DNA of 22,950 bases from Amphimedon queenslandica (lineage: Eukaryota > Porifera > Demospongiae > Haplosclerida > Niphatidae): assembly GCF_000090795.2 (NCBI RefSeq), contig NW_003546301.1:222978-245927 (forward strand), given 5' to 3'. The notes beneath the pieces are model-generated. The model saw only the letters and a list, made by a program, of their open reading frames with translations, made no database searches and was not told the origin of the DNA. A program made the translations under genes and the position numbers. The number at the start of each line of letters is the position of its first letter. Position 1 is the first letter of the stretch. Below, one piece after another: positions 1 to 9,617 of this stretch.

Positions 1-555
1 GGCTGTGATTAGTGCCTCTCTTATATCTTGTACTGTCATCTCATTAGCACCTTCTAGGATGGCAGTGAGGGGAGCCAGAGCATCCAGGATGAAAGTCTGG
101 AGTCTGGCTAGTTCTTTATCTGCACTCTGTGCAGACTGAGGAGCAACAGTTTTCATTACTGAGTCCAATCTCGGGGATCTGGCTGCATCCACTTCAGGAA
201 GCTTGAAATGCCTTCTGGTACGCTTCCTAGTCTCGCTTGACATGCCCCGCGTGCAAGAGTCAGTGAAAAGATGATAAGTCTCCTCTGAGACTTCCATAAG
301 TTGCTCGAAATCTTCCTCGTCCTCCGACGAGTATGATTTAGTTCTGTTGGCACGGGAGCGTCGCTCCCCAGAATTTTGTCCTGCTTGCTCCTTAGAACTG
401 GAGTGGGGACTTCTAGAACGGCTACGGCGATTTTCAACCTTCTTCAACTCACATTGAGCTTGGTCCTTCTTTTTTAAGTATTCAACATCTGTTGTTAAGT
501 CAGAAAGTCTGCTGTCTAAACCTTTAACTTTGTCCAAGATGTCTTTTAGAGACAT
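1..555 (-). CDS. gag-like retroelement ORF, partial at window edge
   Basis: An open frame of 185 codons starts at the ATG at 555-553 and runs off the left edge with no stop. The protein begins MSLKDILDKVKGLDSRLSDL, a heptad-like N-terminus suited to a coiled coil. A basic Arg/Ser stretch (RRSRSRSPHSSS, about residues 48-60) follows, then an acidic patch (SSEDEEDFEQLMEVSEE), and a C-terminal part with ARLQTFILDALAPLTAILEG. Coiled coil, basic region and this last helical segment recall gag-like first ORFs of invertebrate retrotransposons, possibly DIRS/Ngaro type; that assignment is from memory and weak. A TATA box and GC boxes lie just upstream, leaving a 5' leader of about 40 nt. The absence of stops over 185 codons beside badly decayed neighbours suggests a fairly young copy. 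It could instead be an unrelated host gene; no reverse transcriptase, integrase or recombinase is in view. Confidence 0.55.
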   Translation of the reverse strand, partial: MSLKDILDKVKGLDSRLSDLTTDVEYLKKKDQAQCELKKVENRRSRSRSPHSSSKEQAGQNSGERRSRANRTKSYSSEDEEDFEQLMEVSEETYHLFTDSCTRGMSSETRKRTRRHFKLPEVDAARSPRLDSVMKTVAPQSAQSADKELARLQTFILDALAPLTAILEGANEMTVQDIREALITA

Positions 556-616
556 ATTTGCACGTGCTTCTGTAAGAGAGCTAAGAAAAAGGCCAAGGAA
601 GATGGCTGAAGCAGGG

Positions 617-650
617 GCTTATATAGTGGGGCAAGTGGGCGGATGGGCGG
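617..650 (-). promoter_or_regulatory. TATA box and GC-rich boxes upstream of the gag-like ORF
   Basis: Read on the minus strand, CTATATAAG lies at about 626-618, some 60-70 nt upstream of the ATG at 555. Two CCGCCC/CCGCCCA boxes lie just upstream (637-650). The spacing predicts a transcription start near 590. This looks like an internal or LTR promoter of the element and not a host promoter, which is an inference. Confidence 0.4.
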
Positions 651-868
651 ACCAAAAGTTATTAAAATTAATTATTTAACTACAAATTAGCTGTAAGTTA
701 AGAAAACTGGCCATATGTGAGACTGAGCCTTCTGAAATATAATACTTTGTCCAGTCTTTGCAATTGTGCACCGTCCTACCATTTACTAGGGTGTTTGAAG
801 CATGATAATGTGTTAATGTGCCATTCTTTTTAATGGTTAATATTGTTATCATAAACAAAAAGTGAATT

Positions 869-1034
869 ACATACAGCAGGAAACATGTTGCTAGCAACAT
901 TTGTTGTTACATATCTTTTGAGCAACTTGTAGCAAAAACAGGACTAATATCTATTCTTAGCAACATACTGATTACAAAATCTAAGCAACCACAAATGTTG
1001 CTAGCAACATGTTGCCTGTTGTATGGAGGGCTTA
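869..1034. mobile_element. MITE with long palindromic terminal inverted repeats
   Basis: The left arm (869-907) and right arm (992-1025, reverse complement) match as ACATACAGCAGGAAACATG... against CCATACAACAGGCAACATG..., each continuing into the perfect 16-bp palindrome ATGTTGCTAGCAACAT (885-900 and 995-1010). The right side continues to GGGCTTAA, as does the related element at 3879-4054, which suggests a TTAA target. There is no coding capacity. The transposase family is unknown; piggyBac- or Kolobok-like elements use TTAA, but this is a guess. Confidence 0.65.
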
Positions 1035-1765
1035 AGGCATTTTTTTGCAAGAAAATCAAGATATCAGCATTTTTTGTATTTAAATAGCATCTGTGATGCA
1101 GTTTAAATGTGATAGTGAGTCCAAAACCTTCTTAGCTGGAACTGAGGTAGGAGGTACACGTAATAAGTGCTTTGCTATGGAAACCAATGGAGGATAGCAT
1201 TTTGAGTTGTTCTTCCACCATTCTGATATATTGACATTAGATGTTAAGCTCAGTGCTTTGTTGACAGGTATATGTACCTCTGTACTTCTTCACCTGTACG
1301 GTTCTCATTATTCTCTTCATTGTCCCCCAGTAGAAATGAAAGTGCTGTCACTTTCTTCTTCTTTAATGATAATTATGCAATATTCAATTGTGAGCTGATA
1401 CTTTATTTGGATTTTTAACCAACTTTTAAAGGTGCTCCAAAAATGGACAAAAGTCCTTACAGGGACTTATTAAATTTCACCAAAATTGAAAAGGAGTGAA
1501 TTCTCTATTGTTATAATTTTCTTATATGCATGTACTTATTTTGCGTAAAAGTGTGAGCTAATTTTAATGAAGTTTGGATTTTTTTACAAATTTGTATAGC
1601 ATGTAGCTCAAATACACATTTTTGAATGATTTTTTACATGTACAATGTAGTAATGCAATCATGCCACTAATATCTTATTACAAACCATAGTAACATTGTG
1701 TAGCTTTAAATGCATCTGAACAGCAATGATATATTTGTGTTTTAACTTTTTAATTCTGTAATTAG
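1035..1765. other. AT-rich intronic sequence, nothing recognised
   Basis: I see no coding similarity, repeat arms or RNA fold here. It ends at the acceptor of the first visible cytohesin exon (ATTAG, 1761-1765). I looked for the preceding Sec7 exons and did not find them, so they lie to the left of the window. Confidence 0.5.
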
Positions 1766-1878
1766 GAGTTTCTTGTCTGGTTTTCGATTACCTGGTGAAG
1801 CACAAAAAATTGATCGAATGATGGAGTTGTTTGCACAGAGATATTGTTATTGTAATCCTGATGTTTTTAAGAACCCTG
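1766..1878 (+). CDS. cytohesin exon (Sec7 domain, middle part)
   Basis: Partial CDS of a cytohesin-family ARF guanine-nucleotide exchange factor, which activates ARF GTPases at membranes. The exon is 113 nt: 1 nt finishing a codon, 37 codons, and 1 nt carried over. It encodes [20 protein letters not shown] and then [17 protein letters not shown], matching the cytohesin Sec7 segment [21 protein letters not shown] almost residue for residue. The acceptor is ATTAG before 1766 and the donor is GTAAGT at 1879, a consensus site. The single carried G joins AT from the next exon to give the Asp before SCYVLSF, so the phase fits exactly. The catalytic glutamic-finger exon lies upstream, outside the window. 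Codons are intact, with no stop. Which vertebrate paralogue it matches cannot be decided. Confidence 0.95.
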
Positions 1879-2094
1879 GTAAGTAAACTTTTAGTAAATT
1901 TTTTTCTGTGCTTTCTGAATATAGTCCGTACCTTTTTGCAATTACATGTAGGTGTGCCACCACTAACAATTAGTATTGTTTGAGCTACAGTTTTATACAT
2001 TTTAGTTTGAAATAGTTACATGGTTATGGAATTTTAGATTTAGTTTTACTTAGTTTTAGTAAGCAAAAGTAGTGTCAGCTAGTTATAGTTAGTA

Positions 2095-2298
2095 CTGTGG
2101 GGCTCCTTTTATTTGAGGGCTATAAATTTTGTTGTGGATTTTTATTTCGTGGATTTAATTTTTGTGAATTTATGCCGTCTGCCATCTTGTAGTCTTGTAC
2201 TGTATTAATTTGATTTTCCTGGAAGTAATTTGTGCAAATTTTTAAAAATTGTGAAATCTGCGAACTTTATAGCCCTTGAAAAAGAAGGCACCCTATGG
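2095..2298. mobile_element. 204-bp MITE flanked by TA
   Basis: Imperfect terminal inverted repeats: the left end is CTGTGGGGCTCC...GAGGGCTATAAA and the right end, reverse-complemented, is CCATAGGGTGCC...AAGGGCTATAAA. Each end is bordered by TA (2093-2094, 2299-2300), the target duplication of Tc1/mariner/pogo elements. The interior is AT-rich and non-coding. Confidence 0.7.
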
Positions 2299-2425
2299 TA
2301 CTTAAATTTCAAAAATACAATATGTACTTTTAGTTATAGTTAAAGTAATTTGTAATTTCTGCAATACTTTTAGCTATAAACATTAATAGTTATTTTTTGT
2401 ATTTAAAAATAACACTTGTACAGTA

Positions 2426-2824
2426 CAGTGCGAAAAAAAGCTAAGTAGCTACTCTACTTTTGCCTAGGTACAGTAGTTCGCTGCTCCTTTGTTGCACATG
2501 CCCAAACTTACCAGTAGTAGTAGTGCATGTGGTCAGTAGAAGAACAGTGGCTTGATGGTGACTCTAGCAAAGAGCCTCTTAAATGGCCTTCTAAAGGTAG
2601 AGGGCAGTAGTAGAGACGAACTTGACAGCCAAGAGAATCATCCTCAAGTCCTTGAGAGCCTCTAGAGTGTGTGAGCGCTTGCTACAACAGAACATGTGAC
2701 TGGACCATACTGCAGTTATTTCCTAGGGATAGCGCAGTGAAGAGTAATGAAGAGTAGTGAAGTAAAATAACTATCTACGCACTACCTGCATACTACTTAT
2801 GCTACTTAGCTTTTTTTCGCCTTG
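2426..2824. mobile_element. 399-bp MITE with 24-bp TIR and TA target duplication
   Basis: The left end CAGTGCGAAAAAAAGCTAAG (continuing TAGC) and the reverse-complemented right end CAAGGCGAAAAAAAGCTAAG (TAGC) differ at only two positions over 24 bp. TA flanks both ends (2424-2425 and 2825-2826). CAGT-type ends with TA duplication suggest mobilisation by a pogo/Tigger-like transposase. The interior has no usable frame. Confidence 0.8.
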
Positions 2825-2826
2825 TA

Positions 2827-3878
2827 CTATAGTTAAAACTTATTGTACGTATTTTTAAAATTTGTTTTGTTAAGATTTTCAGGCACTCTTTTAGTAATTA
2901 AATACATGTAGGTCTCATCATGCTTGGTTGTAGTATACATGTAGATTGTGCTGCCACGTTTGATCTATAGCAAAATTAAACACCAGTTGTGGCATGATAG
3001 ACTTGATCAGATGTATAAAGTAAAATATTAAGGGGTGAGCCCATCTAGGCAAAATCATTTTGTTAGGTATGTCTACGATCAGATATAGTTTTATGATTGT
3101 GCGAAGCAAGCCATGGAAGAGTAGCTCAGAACTTGCAAAAACTTAGTGCTCTTTGTTTTTACTTAAAAATCTCTCCAGTATTTACATGTGTGTAAGGGTA
3201 CCTTGTGTTATAATCCGAAGACATTCACAAGCTCTCGGCAAAAAATTGGAAAATATTCCTGCGCTGTCGGAAAAAATCAGAAAATTAACAAACATCACTG
3301 CTGGAAGGATTAAAACAGTCACTACAGAAATTATGTTACTATAGTGCAACTCCTCACTAAATTTAATGCATCAATCAATGAAGAAGACTGTGTAGTTGCT
3401 TTTTCAAGCTTTTTGTTAGTAGAAAAGCTATTGGACAACAGTTTAGTCTTTTTTATTGTGTTGACTGGTTGTTGCAAAAGAGCTCAGCCTGCCCAAGGTT
3501 TTGTCAACAAACAACATCTGGTACACTTTGGGGAAAGTCCAAAATTATGATCCAAAAATACAAAATAATTTTGAAATCCAGTACCAAAAGTCCAGAATAT
3601 CTGCCAAACAAAACCAGCATATTGAGTGATTTGAGTCTGACTTTGCCCTGAGAACCTACAATTATGTAAAACTGATTATGTTAAGTTTACAAACACAATG
3701 GTAAATAATTTTGGGTAGATACTTGCACACGTACTTTCAATACTATTACCATTTGATGTAGTTAAGACCAATAATGGTAGTTTTTGCTAATAATGTAGGT
3801 TTGTCATGTTGTTCATCAACTAGATCAACTAAAAGTATGTTTTTGTGATGTTTGTGCTCCTGTTTCAATGCTACTAAA
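2827..3878. other. intronic sequence, nothing recognised
   Basis: Several short frames (for example around 3153-3650) show no domain, codon pattern or motif I can recognise. I treat this as non-coding intron. Confidence 0.4.
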
Positions 3879-4054
3879 GCCCAACATATACTGAGCAGCT
3901 TTGTTGCTGGCAACTTGTGGTCAGACCTTTGATGTGGTTGAGCAACACTGGGCAACATGTTGCAGAAAGTAGAAAGACTCTCAACTTCTGACAACAAGTT
4001 GCCTCACCACATCAAAGGTACTGGCAACAAAGTTGCTCAGTGTATGTTGGGCTT
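3879..4054. mobile_element. MITE with about 30-bp inverted ends, related to 869-1034
   Basis: The left arm GCCCAACATATACTGAGCAG is matched by the reverse complement of the right end, GCCCAACATACACTGAGCAA, both continuing CTTTGTTGC. Inner arms also pair (CCTTTGATGTGGT type sequence near 3928 and 4003-4017). The right flank GGGCTTAAAGG resembles the GGGCTTAAGG at the end of the first MITE, so the two are probably one family. There is no coding content. Confidence 0.7.
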
Positions 4055-4304
4055 AAAGGAACTTTGATTGCTTCAATCTTCATATAGGCCTCACGATGTG
4101 TATGGCTTTCTCATGATTACGAAACCTTGATTTGCCAGTTTCCAGTTACAGAAACCTTTCACTGTAAAAGTTTTGTCAGCATGAGCTGTTTGACCTTAAA
4201 CTTGGTTGCATTAATATTTCTTTGATGAAAGTTGAATTTCGTCATGATCTCTTGGTAAATGATAATGTGAATCACTCAGTGCTTCATCAGATATCGGTGA
4301 TATA

Positions 4305-4473
4305 CCGTAGATCAGGAAATTAGTGTGGTAGGAAATTTTTGCGGTTTAAAATTGTGCTGTGACTTAATTTTTACTAAATAAGACTGTGTCATGTAATTAT
4401 ATGGGTAATCTAATTTTTGCGAAATTCTAATCCAGTAAAATTTAAATCACAGTAAAAATTTCCAGATAGACGG
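4305..4473. mobile_element. 169-bp MITE flanked by TA
   Basis: The left end CCGTAGATCAGGAAATT and the reverse-complemented right end CCGTCTATCTGGAAATT are inverted repeats. Internal arms pair again (AATTTTTGCGG against CGCAAAAATT). TA borders both ends (4303-4304, 4474-4475). A Tc1/mariner-type target is inferred. Confidence 0.7.
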
Positions 4474-4475
4474 TA

Positions 4476-5199
4476 TCTTTGAATTTGAATGGAAATTTGA
4501 TCTCAATAACCCCCTTACCACAGTAATTAGAATTTATTGGACAGTAGTAAGCTGATTCATTATGACATGACATCAGAACTCATAAATATTCATGATCGTA
4601 TTTTGTATATGTTTGTTTGACCAAGCCTCAGGGCCACAGGCTGGAGGGCGAGGTCATTTAAATGCGTATTAAAGGCGTGTGCCAATGTTCATGCTCAGAC
4701 TATGCACCTCGTGATAGGAACAGAAAGGTCAGATGTAAAGAAGCTCAAGAAAATGGGAGCAGAGGAGAATTCTGAGGAGATAGACCAGTTCCAACTGATT
4801 CCAAAGCGGTGTTATTGTCACTACCAAAGGATCAGTTTCACTTTGCTATTGAGAATAGTGACTTAAAAAAGGTATGAAAGCCTATTTTATATATCACATA
4901 GCAAGCTGTGATGTAACTGCAACAGATAGTTTCATTCTCATTGTTTTATATTGCATTACCTCAGAGTGCATAGAAGAGTGATGAAAACAGGTTTTATATG
5001 GCCACTAATAAAAAATTGGTTTTGGCTTATTATTTGAGCAGAGAAAGGAGACTCTTTTTGCTTATGAATGTAAGCAGCCACTAGAAGTGCTGTTAAGCAA
5101 TGACCCGGAAGAGATAGGCCATATTTGGAGCTTATAACCAGAAGACTTTGTACCTATACTGTCGTCTGGGTTACAGCGACAATGTGTCTTCAGAAGAGG
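4476..5199. other. intronic sequence upstream of the recombinase remnant
   Basis: A short frame from about 4701 (MHLVIGTERSDVKKLKKMGA, some 54 codons) and the stretch 5041-5130 look faintly coding but match nothing I know. They may be the decayed 5' part of the tyrosine-recombinase pseudogene. Confidence 0.25.
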
Positions 5200-5855
5200 C
5201 ATGCATCGGCCATCAACATCTTCAACGATCCTCGTTTAGATGCTATCCATAATGTGTGTGACCATGAATTTCCGCCTTCAACAGAAGGGTTATCAAAAGA
5301 TGACTGGGATACTAAGATACTGGACATAACTACCCCAGGTGGATTGTTAAATTGTGTCTTTTTCTGCAACGGCAAGAACCTCTGTTTAAGGTGAGGAATG
5401 AACATTGCCAATTGAAATTTTCACAACTGCGTCCTGATCTATTGTTTGTAGATGGAGTTTAAAAGAACTGCTTCATATACACTGATTTAGGTAGCAGAAA
5501 TAGATCTTGTGGAGTAGGGCAGTTACACATAGAAAACAAAGTCGTTTATCATTTTGAAGTCCCAGAAGTTAGAGGCAAAGATTACATTAAAATCTTAGTT
5601 TTGTATATGTCTAAGTTGACATTGGAAGCAATTGCGAGAGATAATTTCTATGTTCATCCGGATTTTGTGTTACAAGAAGGGAAGCCATGGTTTACAACCG
5701 TTCCCATAGGAAGGAATAAGCTGGTTACTGTTGTCAAGACAATGTGAAGTAAAGCTGGTGTAGAAGGAAACAAGACTAATCATAGTTTATGGTATTGGAG
5801 TCACTTGAATGTTTGAAGAAAGCATACCGGAGAGGTGTATGAAATGGACTAAATG
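5200..5855 (+). pseudogene. DUF3504 / Crypton-type tyrosine recombinase remnant
   Basis: Broken pieces in order match the DUF3504 domain (QRICH1/ZMYM-like, derived from Crypton tyrosine recombinases). They are INIFNDPRLDAIHNVCDHEF (about 5206), PGGLLNCVFFCNGKNLCLR (to 5391), then after a frame change EHCQLKFSQLRPDLLFVDG, the family hallmark GSRNRSCGVGQLHIENKVV (about 5490-5550), PWFTTVPIGRNKLVTVVKTM, KAGVEGNKTNHSL, and after another frame change MFEESIPERCMKW. Lesions are a frame change near 5391 and stops near 5458, 5745 and 5815. In the NHSLRAT box the Arg is replaced: the frame reads Trp or is already shifted. The family normally has Arg there as a recombinase active-site residue. It is non-functional. 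No flanking repeat bounds it, so whether it came from a Crypton or a retrocopy of a domesticated gene is open. Confidence 0.75.
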
Positions 5856-5924
5856 GATTATTTCATGTTGGCAAAGGAAAAACAGATGTACTAAAATCAC
5901 GTATGATTTAGGTCATTGGACTCG

Positions 5925-6000
5925 CCACGCTTGCGTAGGCGGGTACTAAGCAGTTGGGTTGTCATTCTGTCATTCTGTCCACACAGTTTAATTGATTTGT
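5925..6000. repeat. hairpin plus CATTCTGT repeat, possible element end
   Basis: CGCCACGCTTGCGTAGGCG (about 5940) folds into a short stem with one bulge and is followed by CATTCTGTCATTCTGTC. The arrangement (GC hairpin, then a T/G/C-rich short repeat) resembles the ends of the tandem elements at 8658 and 9619, though the bases differ. The other end was not found. Confidence 0.3.
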
Positions 6001-6692
6001 AAAAAATTTATCTTTTTGTCTGAGCAGTCTAGAGCTATATATTTCTTCTTTTAGCAACAGATAAAGTTGCTTTCTTTTATCTAGTTATGCTTTTGTAGCA
6101 TCCCATGGCACCAAAAGCTGTAAACTGCTAAACCAGGGGACCTCTCTCCAAGTGAGATCTCATGTTTCACTCTACATGGCCGAGATTTGCTTCAGAGGTG
6201 GAAAATCTCATCTAACAAAAAACAAAAAGAACGATTTTGTCCTAACTTCGTTGATTGTGAGTTACAGTTGCTCAAAGTTTGTGATTTAGCCTCTTTGAAA
6301 TTTTTTCAGGCGGCACTAGGGAAAGCAGGAGCAACCAAACTCTCTCATTCTCTTTTAAATATCTAGGAAATTTTTGTGCCAACTCTTTCTTTGAATAGAG
6401 CTTCAGATGCTAAAATAAATTTCAGCTTTCCTTCTTTCTCCTACCCATGTGCCATGATTTAACTGTTGGCCATACCCATAGCTTATTTTAATTATCGTCA
6501 TAGCTATGCAGTCAATAATAATAATTTTTTTTCAAATTGCTTAAAATATCACAGCACAAGTAACACATATCACTCAGGTGAATTCCAGCGGGTGAGTCTA
6601 TTGCACTATAGTGCTTCATTTTTATAGAAATAGTATTGATAATAGTTTGTTTAAAAGATTTCAATAAGAATCTAAATGTATAGTGCCAAAGG

Positions 6693-6784
6693 CACAGGGA
6701 TACAAATAAAATCACAGTGTTACAAATGAAACCACAGGGATACAATTGAAACTACAGGGATACAAATGAAACTACAGGGATACA
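6693..6784 (+). repeat. 20-bp tandem repeat, about 4.6 copies
   Basis: The units CACAGGGATACAAATGAAAC and close variants start at 6693, 6713, 6733, 6753 and 6773 with a fixed 20-bp period and 1-4 changes per unit. It is a minisatellite in an intron. I see no coding or regulatory sense. Confidence 0.85.
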
Positions 6785-7089
6785 TCACAGTTGTAGCTCA
6801 GGTGGTGCCTTTTATTCATCCACTGACTATTATACAATGCATGCTGTGTAGTTTTTGTAGTCATTGTTTGGGTGTCAACATGAGGCATTGTTATTTCTCT
6901 CTAAGCGCAGCAATTCTGCCTGCCTTTATGCTAGCCAGCACTCACATTTATAGCTCTCATTTGCATGCACTTAATTGGTGACCCGGTCGGCCCTGATGGC
7001 TCACTGTTCCGGGTCCAGCAAGCTATAGTGACCATGGGACGTGTGCTCGCCTCAAATTGCTCTGCACTGCTAGTCCTCTATTCGCTCAT
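6785..7089. other. intronic sequence with a 7-bp-stem hairpin
   Basis: GACCCGG (6980-6986) pairs with CCGGGTC (7009-7015) across a 22-nt loop. Nothing else is recognised. It may be decayed downstream sequence of the gypsy remnant. Confidence 0.3.
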
Positions 7090-7139
7090 AGTTTCTGTTG
7101 TAACTTGGAGCGACCCTTGAGGTTAAAGACAGAACCATA

Positions 7140-7937
7140 AAGACATCTTTTAAACCTTTTATGATAGAAAAGTCTACAGGTCCCTCAGCTATCTCATGTG
7201 GTGACTTCCATGCAGTTCTTTGTGTTTTAGGTTGGCTTTTAGCATCAGTGTCTTTAGCTTTACTGCTTCTACATACTTAAGCAGTGTGTCCTAATTTTTC
7301 ACTAGAATGACATTTCTCCTTTAGACACTGACATGTTGCTGGAAAATGGGAATTACCACATCTGTTAGCACTGAAGCGACTGCTTCCTTGGCTTGCCATC
7401 AGCCACCTCAGAGTGATGAACAGATACTTTACATTGCTGAATGAGCTGGGCTGTCTGTCTGTCATCCTTGAGTGTCATTGCTATTTCTACTGCTCTGTCA
7501 AATGGAAGATCATCTGCCTCGGTCAGGAGTTCGTTTGCATGCACAAATCTGTTGTGGAGAGTCTCGTCAGGAGCATCAGCCTTGAACCTACAATGAGCAC
7601 CCAGGCTCTTTAGATCAGCAACAAAAGCTGCTGTAGATTCTGAGTTGCCTTGCCTCCACTATCCAATCTTACATAGCTCAGCTACAACTAAGAATTTAGG
7701 ATGAAAGTGATTTGTTAACCTCTCGACTAGAGTATTGAAAATCTGAGCCTGTGGGTCATCAAACATGTTAGCTAGGATGTCTTAAGTCTCATAGCCCAAT
7801 GCTGACATGATGACAGACTTCCTACGAGCATTTGGAATATTGTTGGCTGTGAAATAGAGCTTTACCTGCTGCACATACTTAGGAAAGTTGTGTCTCTTGG
7901 GATTTAAGACTTCCAGATTACCAACTGGTCTAGCCAT
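7140..7937 (-). pseudogene. Ty3/gypsy-type gag remnant
   Basis: Read right to left from the ATG at 7937, a gag core can be followed: an N-terminal region (NFPKYVQQVKLYFTANNIP), a matrix/capsid-like region (FNTLVERLTNHFHPKF), FVADLKSLGAHCRFKADAP and LPFDRAVEIAMTLK, the order seen in invertebrate gypsy Gag proteins. It ends in a CCHC-type zinc-knuckle region near 7290-7375 (RCGNSHFPATC, then a second degraded CH..GH unit). Lesions: in-frame stops at 7784-7782 and 7661-7659, and a one-base shift inside the first knuckle. No protease, reverse transcriptase or integrase follows, so the copy is truncated as well as broken. The LTR-like repeat starts about 105 bp upstream, a normal leader length. 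Confidence 0.7.
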
Positions 7938-8043
7938 GCATGAGCTCAAAACTGTTCCTTGTGGACAGAAATGTTGTAACTTAAGAAAGTATCATTAACA
8001 AAGAACTCAAACTGTTCAACTGACAAAAATCAAAGTGCAAACA

Positions 8044-8513
8044 CCTTAAACAAGCATGTGGAGGTTATAACCACTGCTCCACCTTATGTGATGATTGCTA
8101 GAACACCGAGCATGAGCACAGGTATAGAAGGGGGGTGGGCTGCCCAGTCAATCAAAAATGGCAGGTGGCTTTAGAATATAATTAATACTGGGCAGTGAAG
8201 AATCACAGAATGCAAGCACCACAGGCATCCATAAGATCTAAAAAAGACTTTTAGAAGAGTACAGACAATTTTACTAACTCCCTATACCAACAGAAGACTC
8301 AAAAGAGCCATGCATCATGCAGCTTTAACGAAAATTATAAAATTAAATGTGGCTGTCAACAGACCAAAGTTGTCTAGCTTGTTCTTAGAAAGTAAGGATT
8401 GAAAATCTCCTAAATGATGACTAAAGGCACCTTTCTCTGCAGCAGATGCTGAAAGTCATCCTGAATGAGTCCTTGATCCTCCTGAAGCTCGGCCTGTTTC
8501 ACTAATACTTACC
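8044..8513. repeat. 470-bp dispersed repeat, copy 1 (candidate LTR)
   Basis: Co-linear with 16941-17417 along its whole length in the same orientation, sharing for example ATAACCACTGCTCCACCTTA, GAATCACAGAATGCAAGCAC and GCCATGCATCATGCAGCTT. It sits directly upstream of the minus-strand gypsy gag, where a 5' LTR would be. TG...CA-like ends are possible (8056 and 8502) but similarity extends slightly beyond them. No convincing primer-binding site is visible. Confidence 0.6.
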
Positions 8514-8657
8514 GAGTACTTTCAAACTTGTGCTTAAGTGTGCTTAAGTATAAGTACCAAACTACTCGTCCCAAGCCTGTAAATGACTACTATGTAATCA
8601 ATTCTCAGTTCCAGTGGTCTATTAAAGACAGCATTTTTTGAATTATTTAGAATAATT

Positions 8658-9617
8658 GGGGCGAGCCTGAGCGAGCCCCACATAAATGACAAGTATGTTT
8701 GTTTGTCTGTCTGTTTGTACACGTATGTCACCCCTGTTTATGTGGAATACGGTAGATGCTATGCATTAAAAAGGGTGTATAAATTCAGTTTTCAATATTT
8801 CATTAAAAGTGGGAGTGGCTACAATGAAATAAAATGGCAACCAATACATGGGGAAATGTCATGAGTTTTCTAGCAGCAAAATAAGACAGAAATTCTGTCC
8901 AAAGGCTTCTCCAACATCCAGGCAAGGTTATAGATGCAATAAAGTAACTATGAAACTTGTTTTTGCTGGTACAGCAGAGATCAGGACCAAGTTAACTTTA
9001 ATATGCAATTACATACCGTAACATACCTGTAGCTATTAAGCATGTATGTATAGTAGCATTTACTGTATATGTAATACTTGAACATTTAACGTTAGTTTAA
9101 CGTATCATGTTATAATGTTACTGTATAAACATCTCGTATTAAGTATACACAAAAACCTGAACTTCAAACCATACTAGTAACAGTACCGTTTTGTAAGCGT
9201 TTAAATAATGTAAGTGTATTAACTTGGCCTTGAGCTCTGCTGTTAACTTGACTTACTGTACTTGCATGCTACTGTCCAAATGCTGCAAGGAATGTCAAGA
9301 AAGCAGATATGCCATCTTGATTGATGGGAATGACTTTGAATGTCTGTCACAGCCTGAACTAACTTGGACTACATTGCTACTGTTGCCTATCTAGCCATAT
9401 CATTTGTGCAGTGACTGTTTCTAGCTATCTTTAATGCTTTCCAAATGCTAAACTTGATTTGATTACAAAGGTAGGTCAAGAACTACACTGCGCTCAATCA
9501 AGTTCTGAGCTGCTTAAGTTGCACTGTCATGAGTATTGTTAGTCTGTCAATATCTATTGTATGTACATTGCTTTACTTGCTTAGGCTCGCCCCTTCAATG
9601 TTTTACATTCATCTAGT
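8658..9617 (+). mobile_element. unclassified GGGGCGAGCC element, copy A
   Basis: Starts with GGGGCGAGCCTGAGCGAGCC (a GCGAGCC direct repeat forming a partial hairpin), then a TGTTTGTCTGTCTGTTTGT tract and GTATGTCACCCC. Ends with GGCTCGCCCCTTCAATGTTT and ATTCATCTAGTT. The start and the GGCTCGCCCC near the end are inverted repeats. There is no coding capacity. The interior matches copy B (for example GCTGTCCAAATG, AAGAAAGCAGA, ATCATTTGTGCA). The CTAGT end recalls Helitrons, but a TC start and a 3' hairpin just before CTAG are not seen. Confidence 0.65.

Noticed and set aside
156..437. 93-codon minus frame
   Set aside because: Out-of-frame shadow of the gag-like ORF at 555-1, which has a coherent protein pattern.
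6980..7015. GACCCGG/CCGGGTC hairpin as a tRNA-like structure
   Set aside because: Loop and spacing do not form a cloverleaf; no A or B box.
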